From CAZKTS01 sp964555735 (GTDB lineage: Bacteria > Actinomycetota > Acidimicrobiia > IMCC26256 > PALSA-555), in the NCBI GenBank assembly GCA_964555735.1, contig CAZKTS010000288.1:19346-83345 (forward strand): 64,000 nucleotides of DNA. The letters are read 5' to 3'. Position 1 is the stretch's first letter; every line of letters starts with the position of its first letter. Below are positions 23,147 to 31,157 of the stretch, in pieces. The position numbers and the translations under genes were made by a program. The notes beneath the pieces were generated by a model, which was not told the DNA's origin, did no database searches, and saw only the letters and a list, made by a program, of their open reading frames with translations.

Positions 23147-24613
23147 ATGGCTGTGCGGGTGCGTGCGACGCTGGAGCTAGCCCTGGCTGACGTGCCGGCG
23201 GAGCTGGTGGACGCGCTGCGCGCGGAGTTCACGGTCGCGAACCCGGTTCGCGCGAAGCTGGAGGCGATGGGGCGGCGCAACCGTGCGATGGCGTGGCGCG
23301 CGGCGAAGACGCCGGCTGAGCTGCGGTTCTGGCGCGAGGCGGGGGGTGTGCTGCATCTACCGCGGGGCGCGGTGTCGCGAGTGCGGCGGGTGGCGGAGGC
23401 GCACGGGGTGCGGCTGACGTGGCGCGATGAGCGGGAGGCGGGCGGGGACTTCTACGCGCGTGCGATCGCGCATCGCCCGGCGAGTCGCGAGGCGGATGGT
23501 GGGGCGCTGCGGTGGTATCAGACCGAGGCGATTGCGCGGGCGATGGATCGGCAGTGCGGGATCATTCGCGCGCCGACGGGGTCGGGCAAGACGACGATCG
23601 CGCTGGGGCTGGTGGCGGCGGTTCGGGTGCCTACGCTGGTCGTGGTGTGGTCGGGCGCGCTATTCGACCAGTGGGTGCAGCGACTGCGCGATGAGTTGGG
23701 GCTGCGCGCCGATGAGATTGGGCGATACGGTGCGGGGCATGATCAGGTGCGGCCGGTGACGGTGGCGATGCAACAGAAGCTCTGGCGCGGCATGTCGCGG
23801 GACTTCGTCGCGCGGTGGGGGATGGTGGTGATCGATGAGGTGCAGCGCGCGCCGGCGCGCACGTTCGCCGAGGTGGTGGGCCAGATCCCGGCGAAGTACC
23901 GGATCGGGATCAGCGCAGACGAGACGCGACCCGATGGGCTGGAGGCGGTGACGTACGACGTGTTCGGGCCGCTGGTGTACGAGGTGTCGCGCGATGACTT
24001 GATCGCGGACGGCAGCGTGCGCGACGTGGAGATCCGGGTGGTGCCGACGGAGTTTCGCGCGGACTGGTATCGCGATCAGCTAGCGCGGCGGCAGATCCCA
24101 GACATCAAGCGGTTGCTCGATGAGATGGAGGCGGACGACGCGCGCAACGAGCTAGTGGCCGAGGTGATGCAGGGCGAGGTGCGCGAGGGCCGGCAGGTGG
24201 CGATGGTGGCGTCGCGGGTCGCGATCTGTCGGCGGGTAGATGCGGCGTTGGCGGCGCGGCGGGTGGGGTCGGGCGTGGCGGTGGGCGAGGACGGCGCTGC
24301 GGCGGGCGAGGCGATCGCGCGGTTGAAGTCGGGCGAGCTGCGCGCGTTGTGCGCGAGCATCCAGCTATTCGGAACGGGCGTGGACGTGCCGGCGTTGTCG
24401 CGCGGCGTGCTGGCGACTCCGATCGGGTCGAATCGCCAGCTGTTCGGCCAGGTGCGCGGGCGGCTGTCGCGACCTGGTGAGCCGGCGGTGCTCTATGTGC
24501 TGTGGGATCGACACGTCTACAGCGCGAACATGCTGCGGCGGCTGGAGGCGTGGAATCGGCGCGTGTTGGTGCGCGTCGGTGGTGGCTGGGTCGATGCGAG
24601 TGAGGTGGAGTAA
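23147..24613 (+). CDS. SF2 DEAD/DEAH-box helicase
   Basis: This 488-residue protein has motif I APTGSGKTT near residue 141, motif II VVIDEVQRAP near 227, motif III-like RIGISADETRPDG near 258 and motif VI FGQVRGRLSRPG near 432. This is the layout of UvsW/RecG/type III-like SF2 helicases, which remodel forks or branched DNA. The N-terminal 120 residues may bind DNA. It heads a tightly overlapping operon. Confidence 0.9.
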   Translation: MAVRVRATLELALADVPAELVDALRAEFTVANPVRAKLEAMGRRNRAMAWRAAKTPAELRFWREAGGVLHLPRGAVSRVRRVAEAHGVRLTWRDEREAGGDFYARAIAHRPASREADGGALRWYQTEAIARAMDRQCGIIRAPTGSGKTTIALGLVAAVRVPTLVVVWSGALFDQWVQRLRDELGLRADEIGRYGAGHDQVRPVTVAMQQKLWRGMSRDFVARWGMVVIDEVQRAPARTFAEVVGQIPAKYRIGISADETRPDGLEAVTYDVFGPLVYEVSRDDLIADGSVRDVEIRVVPTEFRADWYRDQLARRQIPDIKRLLDEMEADDARNELVAEVMQGEVREGRQVAMVASRVAICRRVDAALAARRVGSGVAVGEDGAAAGEAIARLKSGELRALCASIQLFGTGVDVPALSRGVLATPIGSNRQLFGQVRGRLSRPGEPAVLYVLWDRHVYSANMLRRLEAWNRRVLVRVGGGWVDASEVE

Positions 24614-24861
24614 TGGCGAAGGTCCGTGTGGTGGTGACGCGAGGTGAAGAGGTTTACGCGCCGGTGAGTTATCACTCTTTCCGAGTGGGGCCGCTCTCGG
24701 TGACGTTCGAGTGCGAGTCGGACATGGTCGGTCCGATGGCGGAGGAGTGGACGGAGGCGCTTCGCCGGCTGAGCGACACGGTCTATGCCGATGAGCTGCG
24801 GCTGCATCTGGAGCGGGTGAAGACTGCAGCGGCGGCGGCGCGTGCGAGCCAGCGCGCATGA
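24613..24861 (+). CDS. small hypothetical protein
   Basis: This 82-residue protein has its ATG sharing one base with the helicase stop (TAATG). It starts MAKVRVVVTRGEEVYAPVSY and ends in an Ala-rich helix. It is not recognised; coupling suggests it works with the helicase. Confidence 0.7.
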   Translation: MAKVRVVVTRGEEVYAPVSYHSFRVGPLSVTFECESDMVGPMAEEWTEALRRLSDTVYADELRLHLERVKTAAAAARASQRA

Positions 24862-25349
24862 GTCGGCGGCTGAGGTACGCCGAGCACGAGGCGGCGGCGG
24901 CCAAGCTGGCGGCGATGGTGACGGCGCGGCCGGCGGCCAAGCGGCGCGTGATCACACGGGCGCGCGCGGCGCAGGACTTGGAGCGCGCGATCGAGGCTCG
25001 CGACTATGCGAGCCTGCGGCCGACGCATCTGGTCGCGTTGTGGGCGCGGTGCCATGGGCAGGTGTACGGGGTCGCGCCGGCGGAGCTGGACGCGGCCTCG
25101 TGGCGAGGCGCGGCGTTTGCGGCGGCGCGGCTGGTCAGGGGTGAGTTCGGCGGGTCGATGGAGGCGGCGGTGGAGTTCCTGCGGTGGACGTGGCGGCGGG
25201 AGCAGTGGCGCGAGGACAAGGCGCGCGAGGAGCGCAACGCGCGGGTGGGGCGCATCGGCTGGCGGCTGCAGTTCGTGGCGCGTCACTTGCTGACGGACTA
25301 TCGGCTCGACCGGGCGCGGCGCCGGTTGCCGATCGGGGCGAAGCCGTGA
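24858..25349 (+). CDS. Arg-rich hypothetical protein of replication operon
   Basis: This 163-residue, strongly basic, mainly helical protein contains FLRWTWRREQWREDKAREER. It may bind nucleic acid. Overlaps of 4 bases on both sides place it in the helicase operon. No known family is recognised. Confidence 0.7.
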   Translation: MSRRLRYAEHEAAAAKLAAMVTARPAAKRRVITRARAAQDLERAIEARDYASLRPTHLVALWARCHGQVYGVAPAELDAASWRGAAFAAARLVRGEFGGSMEAAVEFLRWTWRREQWREDKAREERNARVGRIGWRLQFVARHLLTDYRLDRARRRLPIGAKP

Positions 25350-25540
25350 GTCGCAAGGACCGAGTGATGTTGGCGGCGTGGGTGTCACCCGAGGTGCGCG
25401 AGGTCGCGCGGGTGGAAGCCGCGGCGGCGTGTATGGAGTTCTCGCGGTGGGTCGAGTGGGCGGTGAGGCGCGCATTCGCTGAGGAGGTTTCGCGGCAGGT
25501 GTTGCGGGATGACGCGGAGAAGGACGCGGCGGGTCGATGA
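25346..25540 (+). CDS. ribbon-helix-helix-like protein
   Basis: This 64-residue protein starts at GTG 25346. A strand (VMLAAWVSPEVREVA) is followed by two helices (AAACMEFSRWVEWAVRRAFA), the pattern of CopG/Arc-type DNA-binding proteins. Its last 70 bases are part of a 105-base direct repeat that recurs after the Tad2-like gene. Confidence 0.65.
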   Translation: MSRKDRVMLAAWVSPEVREVARVEAAAACMEFSRWVEWAVRRAFAEEVSRQVLRDDAEKDAAGR

Positions 25541-25571
25541 CGTGCAAGGAGTGCCACGGGTGCCGACTGGT
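25467..25571 (+). repeat. 105-bp direct repeat, left copy
   Basis: Bases 25467-25571 match 25900-26004 at a constant offset of 433 with about six mismatches. The copy covers the end of the ribbon-helix-helix gene and the start of a Cys-rich frame. Confidence 0.9.
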
Positions 25572-25617
25572 GACGTGCAAGTTCTCACAGACAGAGGAGA
25601 GGGTTAATCATGGCTGA
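25537..25617 (+). pseudogene. truncated copy of the Cys-rich gene start
   Basis: The frame reads MTCKECHGCRLV, nearly the same as the start of the gene at 25970 (MMCKECHGCRLV), then diverges after 12 codons and stops after 26. It is best explained as the 5' stub left by the duplication that brackets the Tad2-like gene. Confidence 0.6.
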
Positions 25618-25885
25618 TTTCTCATGGGCGTTGGCGGAGCTGAGGGCAGGGCGGCTGGTAGCTCGGGAGGGGTGGAACGGGAAGGGCCAGTGGCTCGCGC
25701 TCCCGAGGGCGTATCCGCGCGGCATTCCGATCGACAAGAACACGGCTGAGGCGACGGGGATCCCCGAGGGGACGGTCTGCAGGTTCTTGCCGTACATCAT
25801 CGTGCGGACGGTCGATGGGGCTTTCGTGCCGTGGCAGGCGTCGCAGACGGACGTGATGGCTGAGGACTGGGCGGCGCCCCCATGA
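25610..25885 (+). CDS. tad2: DUF2829 / Tad2-like anti-Thoeris protein
   Basis: This 91-residue protein carries the DUF2829 hallmarks: WALAELRAGRLVAREGWNGK at the start, FLPYIIVRTVDGAFVPWQAS in the middle and QTDVMAEDW near the end. DUF2829 includes Tad2, a phage protein known to bind the Thoeris signalling nucleotide and block that defence. GAGGAGAGG precedes the ATG. The gene lies between two copies of a 105-bp direct repeat, which suggests a late insertion into the operon. Activity is inferred from family only. Confidence 0.85.
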   Translation: MADFSWALAELRAGRLVAREGWNGKGQWLALPRAYPRGIPIDKNTAEATGIPEGTVCRFLPYIIVRTVDGAFVPWQASQTDVMAEDWAAPP

Positions 25886-25899
25886 GGCGCGTTCCGCCC

Positions 25900-26004
25900 G
25901 GCGCGCATTCGCTGAGGAGGTTTCGCGGCAGGTGTTGCGGGATGACGCGGAGAAGGACGCGCGCGGCCGATGATGTGTAAGGAGTGCCACGGGTGCCGAC
26001 TGGT
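25900..26004 (+). repeat. 105-bp direct repeat, right copy
   Basis: This is the partner of 25467-25571. It still encodes the last codons of the ribbon-helix-helix protein (RAFAEEVSRQVLRDDAEKDA) in an orphan frame, then the true start of the Cys-rich gene. Confidence 0.9.
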
Positions 26005-26470
26005 CGGCTGGAGCGGGGCGGGGCCGCACTTCTGCCGCGCGTGCTCGCGAGAGGTGACGCTGCTCGAAGCGTTCGAGGTCATCACGGCGGCATGGCGTGA
26101 GCAGCGCTCTCGTGCCGAGCGAGCCGAGCACGCGAGGGATGAGGCGGCAGCGTGGCTGCTGACGATCGCGGAGATGACCAGCGACTACATGAAGGCGGTC
26201 GTGCTCGCGAAGCAGGCGCTGCGCGGGCGCTCGCCGAGTGCGCGGCTGCTTGCGCGGGTACAGGCCGGGGATGCTCTTTCTCACAGCCCGGAGGACGAGA
26301 GACTCGTGGCCGCCCGGGTAGCCGAGGTCATGGGTGGCGAGAAGCCAAGGCCGCTCAATAGTCGTGCGTGGGAGGAGCGAGCCGTGCGGGCCGAGGCTCG
26401 GTGTGCCGAGTATGAAGCTCGGCTGCAGCAGGTGCATGATGCGATTGAGCGACTCAGGGGTGACTCGTGA
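25970..26470 (+). CDS. Cys-rich N-terminus, coiled-coil protein
   Basis: This 166-residue protein has CKEC near residue 3, then CRLV and CRAC near residue 23, a likely zinc site. The rest is helical with Glu/Arg heptads (RAERAEHARDEAAAWL, then ARLQQVHDAIERL). It may be a small DNA- or protein-binding adaptor. Its 5' end is duplicated upstream of the Tad2-like gene. Confidence 0.7.
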   Translation: MMCKECHGCRLVGWSGAGPHFCRACSREVTLLEAFEVITAAWREQRSRAERAEHARDEAAAWLLTIAEMTSDYMKAVVLAKQALRGRSPSARLLARVQAGDALSHSPEDERLVAARVAEVMGGEKPRPLNSRAWEERAVRAEARCAEYEARLQQVHDAIERLRGDS

Positions 26471-26769
26471 GAGTGAAACCCACTGACCCAAGGTGGACCG
26501 TGAGCGGGATTGGCGTCTTGACGCCGCGTCAGGCGCTGGAGATTGGGCTTGCGCGCGACGAGCACAATTGCAGGACGTGGACCCGCGCGAGTGGCGTTGC
26601 TCAGCTGTCGCATATCGTGACGGACTGTGCCGTGCGAGTCGTGCAGGTCCAGCGATTCCGCGCCTCTGGGTCCGCGACACGCGGCGATCGCGTGATGATG
26701 GGGCGGGCACTGCGCACTCTCAATGTCGCGGTCGATCTGTGGACCGAGTCGACGGGGCGGACGCCATGA
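26467..26769 (+). CDS. hypothetical protein
   Basis: This 100-residue protein starts at GTG 26467. It has no motif I recognise; the segment LTPRQALEIGLARDEHNC looks helical. It overlaps its neighbours by 4 bases on each side, so it belongs to the replication operon. Confidence 0.65.
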   Translation: MRVKPTDPRWTVSGIGVLTPRQALEIGLARDEHNCRTWTRASGVAQLSHIVTDCAVRVVQVQRFRASGSATRGDRVMMGRALRTLNVAVDLWTESTGRTP

Positions 26770-27002
26770 GCGTGACGCTGCGGACGTTGCGGGTAGAGCG
26801 CCCGGACTGGGCGTGGACGGCCGAGCGCGCGGGGATGGGGTGGCGATATGTTGGAGCACGCGGAGGGCGGCAGGTGGTGGTTTTCGCGTGTGCGCGGCTG
26901 ATCGGCGAGGATGAGTTTGCGACGGAGTGGCGTGTGGATGATGGAGCCATCTCGCGGTCTTATGTGTCGTGGTGGCTGGAGTGCGAGGCGCGGTCGGCAT
27001 GA
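26766..27002 (+). CDS. small hypothetical protein upstream of DnaB
   Basis: This 78-residue protein starts at ATG 26766. It is beta-rich with many Trp residues (WAWTAERAGMGWRYVGARGG) and ends WWLECEARSA. It overlaps the start of the DnaB-like gene. Confidence 0.65.
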   Translation: MSVTLRTLRVERPDWAWTAERAGMGWRYVGARGGRQVVVFACARLIGEDEFATEWRVDDGAISRSYVSWWLECEARSA

Positions 27003-28471
27003 TGCGGCGGCGCGTGGGGTCTGGTGAGCGGGCGGCGCCTGCGGCGGTGCAGATCCCGCACGACGTCGTCAACGAGCAGGCGGTGCTGGTCGCGGCGTTG
27101 GCGGACGCCGATGTTCGGCGCAAGCTGACGCTGCAGATCAAGCCGGACGAGTTTGTGGTCCGCGAGCACGGTGTCTTGTGGATCGCGCTCGGCGAGGTGG
27201 CGAAGCGCCGGCTGGAGCCGGACCTCGCGACGCTGCAGCAGCTGACGGGTGATGAGAAGTCGGCGCGGTATGCGATCGAGCTGGCGGGCGCGTTGGGTGC
27301 GCCGGCGAACCTTGACCATCATGTCACGGCGATGCGGTGGGATCGCGCGCGCGTTGAGGCGTCGACGGGGCCGCTGGCGCAGCTGATCGAGCTATTGCGC
27401 GACCCGCAGACGGAGCCGGCGCGGGTGCAATCGGTGGCTGGGCAGCTGGCGGAGGTGTTTCGGCGCGGTGCGGCGCATGAGCTACTGCGCGACCCGCAGG
27501 CGTTGTCGGCGGCGACACGGGCGGAGCGGGCGAGGCGCCGCGAGCGGGCGGTGTACCCGTACGGGATCGATGGGCTCGACTACACGGAGGACGGGGCGGT
27601 GCGAGTGATGCCCGGGTGTGCGCCGGGCAAGGTGACGGTGGTGACGGGCGTTCCGGGTTCGGGCAAGACCACGGTGGCGGCGCAGATGGCGCTAGGGCAG
27701 CTGCGTGCTGGGCGGACGGTGCTCTATGGCGCGTGGGAGATCGGGGCCGAGGCGGCGCTGGAGATGCTGGCGACGCTGTCGGTTGGGCAGTCGCGCTCGA
27801 AGGTTCTGGCGGCTGGGATCACGGCGGAGGAAGAGCGCGAGATCGAAGCCGAGGAGGAGCGGCTGCAGGCCGATCGCCGGCTGTATTTCGTGGGGCGCCC
27901 GAAGCGGGTGGTGGGGTCGCACACGGCGCGCGGAGTGAGTGCGCACAACCTGCGAGCGTTGGAGGCGGTGCACGCGGCGATCGTGGAGACGGGTGCGGAG
28001 GTTTTCGTGGCCGACTTGTGGAAGCGCATGCTGACGGAGACGCGGCCCGAGGACGAAGAGGCGGCGTTCGAGGTGCAGCAGGACGTGTGTCAGCAGACGG
28101 GGTGCCACGGGCTGCTGCTGCAGCAACAGCGATTCAAGGACATCGAGTCGCGGCCCGACAAGCGGCCGACGCGCGAGGGGATCAAGGGATCGGGCACGTA
28201 TGTCGAGGTCGCGGATGTGATCGTCGGCGTGCACCGCCCGGCGCTGTGGAAGAATATCGCGGACGACACGCTGGAGCTGATCTTGCTGAAGCAGCGATGG
28301 GGCGGGCGGGCGACGGCGATCGAGTTCGATTGGCACGGCGACACGGCGTCACTCGCGAACCCGCGCGAAGTACCGCTCGACGATGGCGTGCGAGGGCATG
28401 ACGACGCGGACGACTTTCTGGCGCCGCGGGTGGGCAGCCCGAAGCGCGCGCGCAAGGGTGCGGGGCGGTAG
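26999..28471 (+). CDS. DnaB-like replicative helicase
   Basis: This 490-residue protein starts at ATG 26999 or 27002. The N-terminus (PHDVVNEQAVLVAALADADV) matches the DnaB N-domain that binds primase. Walker A GVPGSGKTT lies near residue 215, Walker B-like VFVADLW near 335, and a C-terminal Gln-rich block (LLLQQQRFKDIE) near 375. A KGSGTYVEVADVIVGVHRP segment fits the arginine-finger region. It would unwind the phage fork as a hexamer. The primase gene follows directly, as expected for a replisome pair. Confidence 0.9.
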   Translation: MMRRRVGSGERAAPAAVQIPHDVVNEQAVLVAALADADVRRKLTLQIKPDEFVVREHGVLWIALGEVAKRRLEPDLATLQQLTGDEKSARYAIELAGALGAPANLDHHVTAMRWDRARVEASTGPLAQLIELLRDPQTEPARVQSVAGQLAEVFRRGAAHELLRDPQALSAATRAERARRRERAVYPYGIDGLDYTEDGAVRVMPGCAPGKVTVVTGVPGSGKTTVAAQMALGQLRAGRTVLYGAWEIGAEAALEMLATLSVGQSRSKVLAAGITAEEEREIEAEEERLQADRRLYFVGRPKRVVGSHTARGVSAHNLRALEAVHAAIVETGAEVFVADLWKRMLTETRPEDEEAAFEVQQDVCQQTGCHGLLLQQQRFKDIESRPDKRPTREGIKGSGTYVEVADVIVGVHRPALWKNIADDTLELILLKQRWGGRATAIEFDWHGDTASLANPREVPLDDGVRGHDDADDFLAPRVGSPKRARKGAGR

Positions 28472-29397
28472 TGGTCGTCGATGTACCGCGGCTGTTGGAG
28501 GCGCTGGGCATCGCGCAGGGCAAGGCGCGCAACGCGCGCGAGGTGTGGTGCTTGTGTCCGGCGCACGTCGATCGGTCGCCGAGCTGGTCGATCGACCTGA
28601 AGGACGGCAAGCACTTCTGCTTTGCGTGCTCGTTCGGGGGCGGCCCGCTCGATCTGGTGATGCACGCGCGGAAGCTGACGCGCGGCGAGGCGGCGCAGTG
28701 GGTCCGCGATTCGGGCCTGGCGCTCGATTCGGCGACGCTGCCGGAGACGCGCGTGGTGTTGCGGGTGGGCTCGCTCGATCGGTTCGTGATGCCCGCCGAG
28801 GTGCAGATGGCCGAGCCGTGGCCGGCGGAGGCGCAGGCGTACGCTGAGCGGCGCGGCATCACCCGCGAGCAGATCGAGCGGTGGGGGATCGGGTACGCGG
28901 CGACGGGTCGCTTGGCCAAGCGGCTGGTGATCCCGATCGTCGATTGGCTGGGGCGGCTGTCGGGCTACACGGCGCGGACGTGGTCCACCTCGCCGGTGCG
29001 CTACTTGACCCCGAGCGAGGCTGAGCACCCGCGGCGGGAGGTGCTGTTCGGTGAGCGGCACTGGTTCGCGATCGGCGCGGAGGTCGTGGTGGTGACGGAG
29101 GGGGCGATCGATGCGTTGGCGGTCGAGCGCGCGTGTGAGGGGCGCTTCGCGGTGGCGGCGCTGAGCGGTGCGAGCAATTCGCGATCGAGGCTGGTGCAGG
29201 CGAAGCTGGCGCGATTTGGCTGCGTGGTGCTGGCGACCGATGTGGATTCGGCGGGAGACGCCGCGGCGGCCGGGTTGCGGGTGGCGCTCGCGCGGCACAC
29301 TCACGTCGTCCGGCTGCGATACCCGGCGGGCGTTGACGCGGCTGGTATGGATCGGGCAGGCTTGGCAGAGTTGATCGTGGACGCGGTGAGCCGATGA
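28471..29397 (+). CDS. DnaG-type primase, compact
   Basis: This 308-residue protein has a CHC2-type zinc site formed by C29, H32, C50 and C53. A TOPRIM domain holds VVTEGAIDALAV near residue 207 and LATDVDSAGDAAA near 255, supplying the metal-binding acidic residues. The enzyme makes RNA primers for replication. It is about half the length of bacterial DnaG and lacks the C-terminal helicase-binding domain. GTG 28471 shares a base with the previous stop. Confidence 0.9.
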   Translation: MVVDVPRLLEALGIAQGKARNAREVWCLCPAHVDRSPSWSIDLKDGKHFCFACSFGGGPLDLVMHARKLTRGEAAQWVRDSGLALDSATLPETRVVLRVGSLDRFVMPAEVQMAEPWPAEAQAYAERRGITREQIERWGIGYAATGRLAKRLVIPIVDWLGRLSGYTARTWSTSPVRYLTPSEAEHPRREVLFGERHWFAIGAEVVVVTEGAIDALAVERACEGRFAVAALSGASNSRSRLVQAKLARFGCVVLATDVDSAGDAAAAGLRVALARHTHVVRLRYPAGVDAAGMDRAGLAELIVDAVSR

Positions 29398-29702
29398 ATC
29401 GCACGGGATCGAGATCGACGTGGCTGCGCAAGCTGCGAGCGCGCGGCGTGTCGATCGCGCCGTTCGTGCTGGCGGCGGTGTGGCGCGCGGATGGGCGGGT
29501 TGAGGCGGCGGCGGCGCTGCTCGGGATCACGTCGCGCAATCTCCGCCAGCACTTGTGGCGAGAGGCGCTGTGGGGCGAGGTGCATGCGGCGCGTGCGGCT
29601 GCGGCCGCGGCGCGGCGGGTGTACTTGCCGGCGTCGATGGCGCAGGCGGCGCGTGAGGCGCTGCGCGCGCCGCTGGGAGCGCGGCGTGTATCGGACATGT
29701 GA
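29394..29702 (+). CDS. Fis-like helix-turn-helix protein
   Basis: This 102-residue protein has residues 36-60 (VEAAAALLGITSRNLRQHL) that match a Fis/NtrC-type helix-turn-helix. An Arg-rich N-terminus may add DNA contacts. It could be a phage regulator or nucleoid-type protein. It is coupled to the primase by a 4-base overlap. Confidence 0.65.
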   Translation: MNRTGSRSTWLRKLRARGVSIAPFVLAAVWRADGRVEAAAALLGITSRNLRQHLWREALWGEVHAARAAAAAARRVYLPASMAQAAREALRAPLGARRVSDM

Positions 29703-29901
29703 GCTGGGTCTAGAGGTGCGGCTGAAGCCGCAGCACGCGGCGCGGCGCATCCGTCGGGCGCTGGGCGTGTCGGCGAACCGGGCCGAGGCGGCGCGGCGCC
29801 TCGGCTGCGGCGTGCGGTCGCTGGTGCGGTGGATCGCGATACTCCGGGCGGAAGGGTTCGAGGTGGAGCATGGATCAGGCGACGTTGATGTTGGCGGTTG
29901 A
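29686..29901 (+). CDS. second small helix-turn-helix protein
   Basis: This protein has about 71 residues from GTG 29686, with GTG 29716 as an alternative start. The segment NRAEAARRLGCGVRSLVRWI fits another helix-turn-helix like that of the gene before. The two may work as a pair. Confidence 0.55.
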   Translation: MYRTCELGLEVRLKPQHAARRIRRALGVSANRAEAARRLGCGVRSLVRWIAILRAEGFEVEHGSGDVDVGG

Positions 29902-30154
29902 GGCGATCTTCGATCAGCTGAAGGCGCTGCATCGCGCGGCGAAGCGGGGCGATGAGTCGGCCGAGTACGTGATGGGGCGCCACGATGATCTCGGGGCGGC
30001 GCTGCTCACGCTGATCAGCGCGATGCCGGACGCGGGCGCGGCGGCGGTGCAGCGCGCACGGTTGCAGCGCGCGCTCGACTACGGGGCCGCGCAGTACCAC
30101 GATCGCGTGGCAGCCGCGCGGATCGAGCAGCCGCGACTGCGGCGGCGCGAATAG
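29870..30154 (+). CDS. hypothetical helical protein
   Basis: This 94-residue protein starts at ATG 29870 after GTGGAGC. It is mostly helical (LAVEAIFDQLKALHRAAKRG) with a basic end. It is the last gene before a 70-base gap holding a class B motif. Confidence 0.65.
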   Translation: MDQATLMLAVEAIFDQLKALHRAAKRGDESAEYVMGRHDDLGAALLTLISAMPDAGAAAVQRARLQRALDYGAAQYHDRVAAARIEQPRLRRRE

Positions 30155-30175
30155 ACTTGAGGCGCGCCAAGGTTG

Positions 30176-30186
30176 GCGCTATTAGG
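30176..30186 (+). promoter_or_regulatory. class B motif GCGCTATTAGG
   Basis: This is an intergenic copy 39 bases before ATG 30226. Unlike most copies it leaves room for a leader, and an AAAGGAG ribosome site is present. Confidence 0.45.
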
Positions 30187-30225
30187 TCTGCACGCGCCAC
30201 GAACCGGCGCGCAAAGGAGTCGAGC

Positions 30226-30657
30226 ATGGAAAACACGCGGACGCTGCTGAAGGCGGCGCACAAGGAGCTGGCGGGGCTGATGGGTGGGCGCGCGCGCATG
30301 GCGCGGCGCGAGCGGCTGCGGGTGGCGCTGGAGGCGGGCGTCATGGTGCGGACGCGCAAGGGTGCCGAGGTGGCGATCGCGCTGTCGCCGATCGACAGCG
30401 TGATCCACGCGATCGAGCTGATCAAGCTCGGCGAGGCGGTGCCGGCCGCGGCGGTGCAGCGGCTGCGGGCGGCCTTCGGCGCGGCGCCCGGGCGGCCGCA
30501 GGTGGCCGAGGCCGTGCGGCGGGCGATGGACGGCGCGGGCGTCGCGGCGGCCGCGCGGGATGCGTTCCTGCAGGCGATCGATCTGGACGTGGAGACGGCC
30601 GAGTCTCCGCTGGCGGCGGGGCTGGACGCGGCGCGGCGCCGGCGGGGGCGCGCGTGA
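30226..30657 (+). CDS. hypothetical helical protein with true ribosome site
   Basis: This protein has 143 residues from ATG 30226, chosen over the upstream TTG because AAAGGAGTCGAGC precedes it. It starts MENTRTLLKAAHKELAGLMG and is helical with a basic, Arg-rich end. It is not recognised. It precedes and overlaps the sigma-like gene. Confidence 0.7.
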   Translation: MENTRTLLKAAHKELAGLMGGRARMARRERLRVALEAGVMVRTRKGAEVAIALSPIDSVIHAIELIKLGEAVPAAAVQRLRAAFGAAPGRPQVAEAVRRAMDGAGVAAAARDAFLQAIDLDVETAESPLAAGLDAARRRRGRA

Positions 30658-31157
30658 CCTCGTCGGAGGTCGCGCGGGTGGCGCGGGCGATTCACCGGGC
30701 CTGGCGGTTGCCGGCCGCGGTGGAGGTCGAGGACATCGAGCAGGAGCTGCGCCTGCAGTACGTGCTCGGCGGCCGCGCGTACGACGCGAGCCGCGGAGTG
30801 CCGCGGGAGGCGTTCTGCTGGTGGTACGCACGGCGGCAGGCCGAGCGGTGGTGTCACACGCAGCGCTCGGCGCTGCGGCGCTCGGGGCGCGCCCCGAGCC
30901 GGCTGCCGGTCCTGCTGGACGACGCGATCGATCCCGGGGTCGAGCCGTGCGCCGAGCGGGTGGCCGAGCTGGCCAGCGCGGTGAGGCGGGCGCGCCGCCT
31001 CTGCCGCTCGGCGGTGGACGCCAGGGCGCTGGAGGCGCTGGAGGCGTCAGCGCTCGACACGTCGGCGGCGGTGGAGTCGCTGGCGGGCGAGCTGACGCGC
31101 CGCCAGGCTCGCGCGGCCATGGGGCGCGTGACGCGCGCGCTGAGGGCGGCCGCGTGA
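30654..31157 (+). CDS. sigma-factor-like protein (region 2)
   Basis: This protein has 167 residues. VEVEDIEQELRLQYVLGGRA, then YDASRGVPREAFCWWYARRQ, resembles sigma-70 region 2, which binds RNA polymerase and the -10 element. The C-terminal 60 residues (LEALEASALDTSAAVESLAG, then TRRQARAAMGRVTRAL) could be a weak region 4. It may direct host polymerase to the class A or class B motifs. This is inference; many small phage proteins resemble sigma region 2. Confidence 0.6.
   Translation: MTSSEVARVARAIHRAWRLPAAVEVEDIEQELRLQYVLGGRAYDASRGVPREAFCWWYARRQAERWCHTQRSALRRSGRAPSRLPVLLDDAIDPGVEPCAERVAELASAVRRARRLCRSAVDARALEALEASALDTSAAVESLAGELTRRQARAAMGRVTRALRAAA

Noticed and set aside
23650..23664. GCGCTATTCGA inside the SF2 helicase gene, resembling class B
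   Set aside because: It is within coding sequence, far from a start codon, and lacks the GG that ends the motif.
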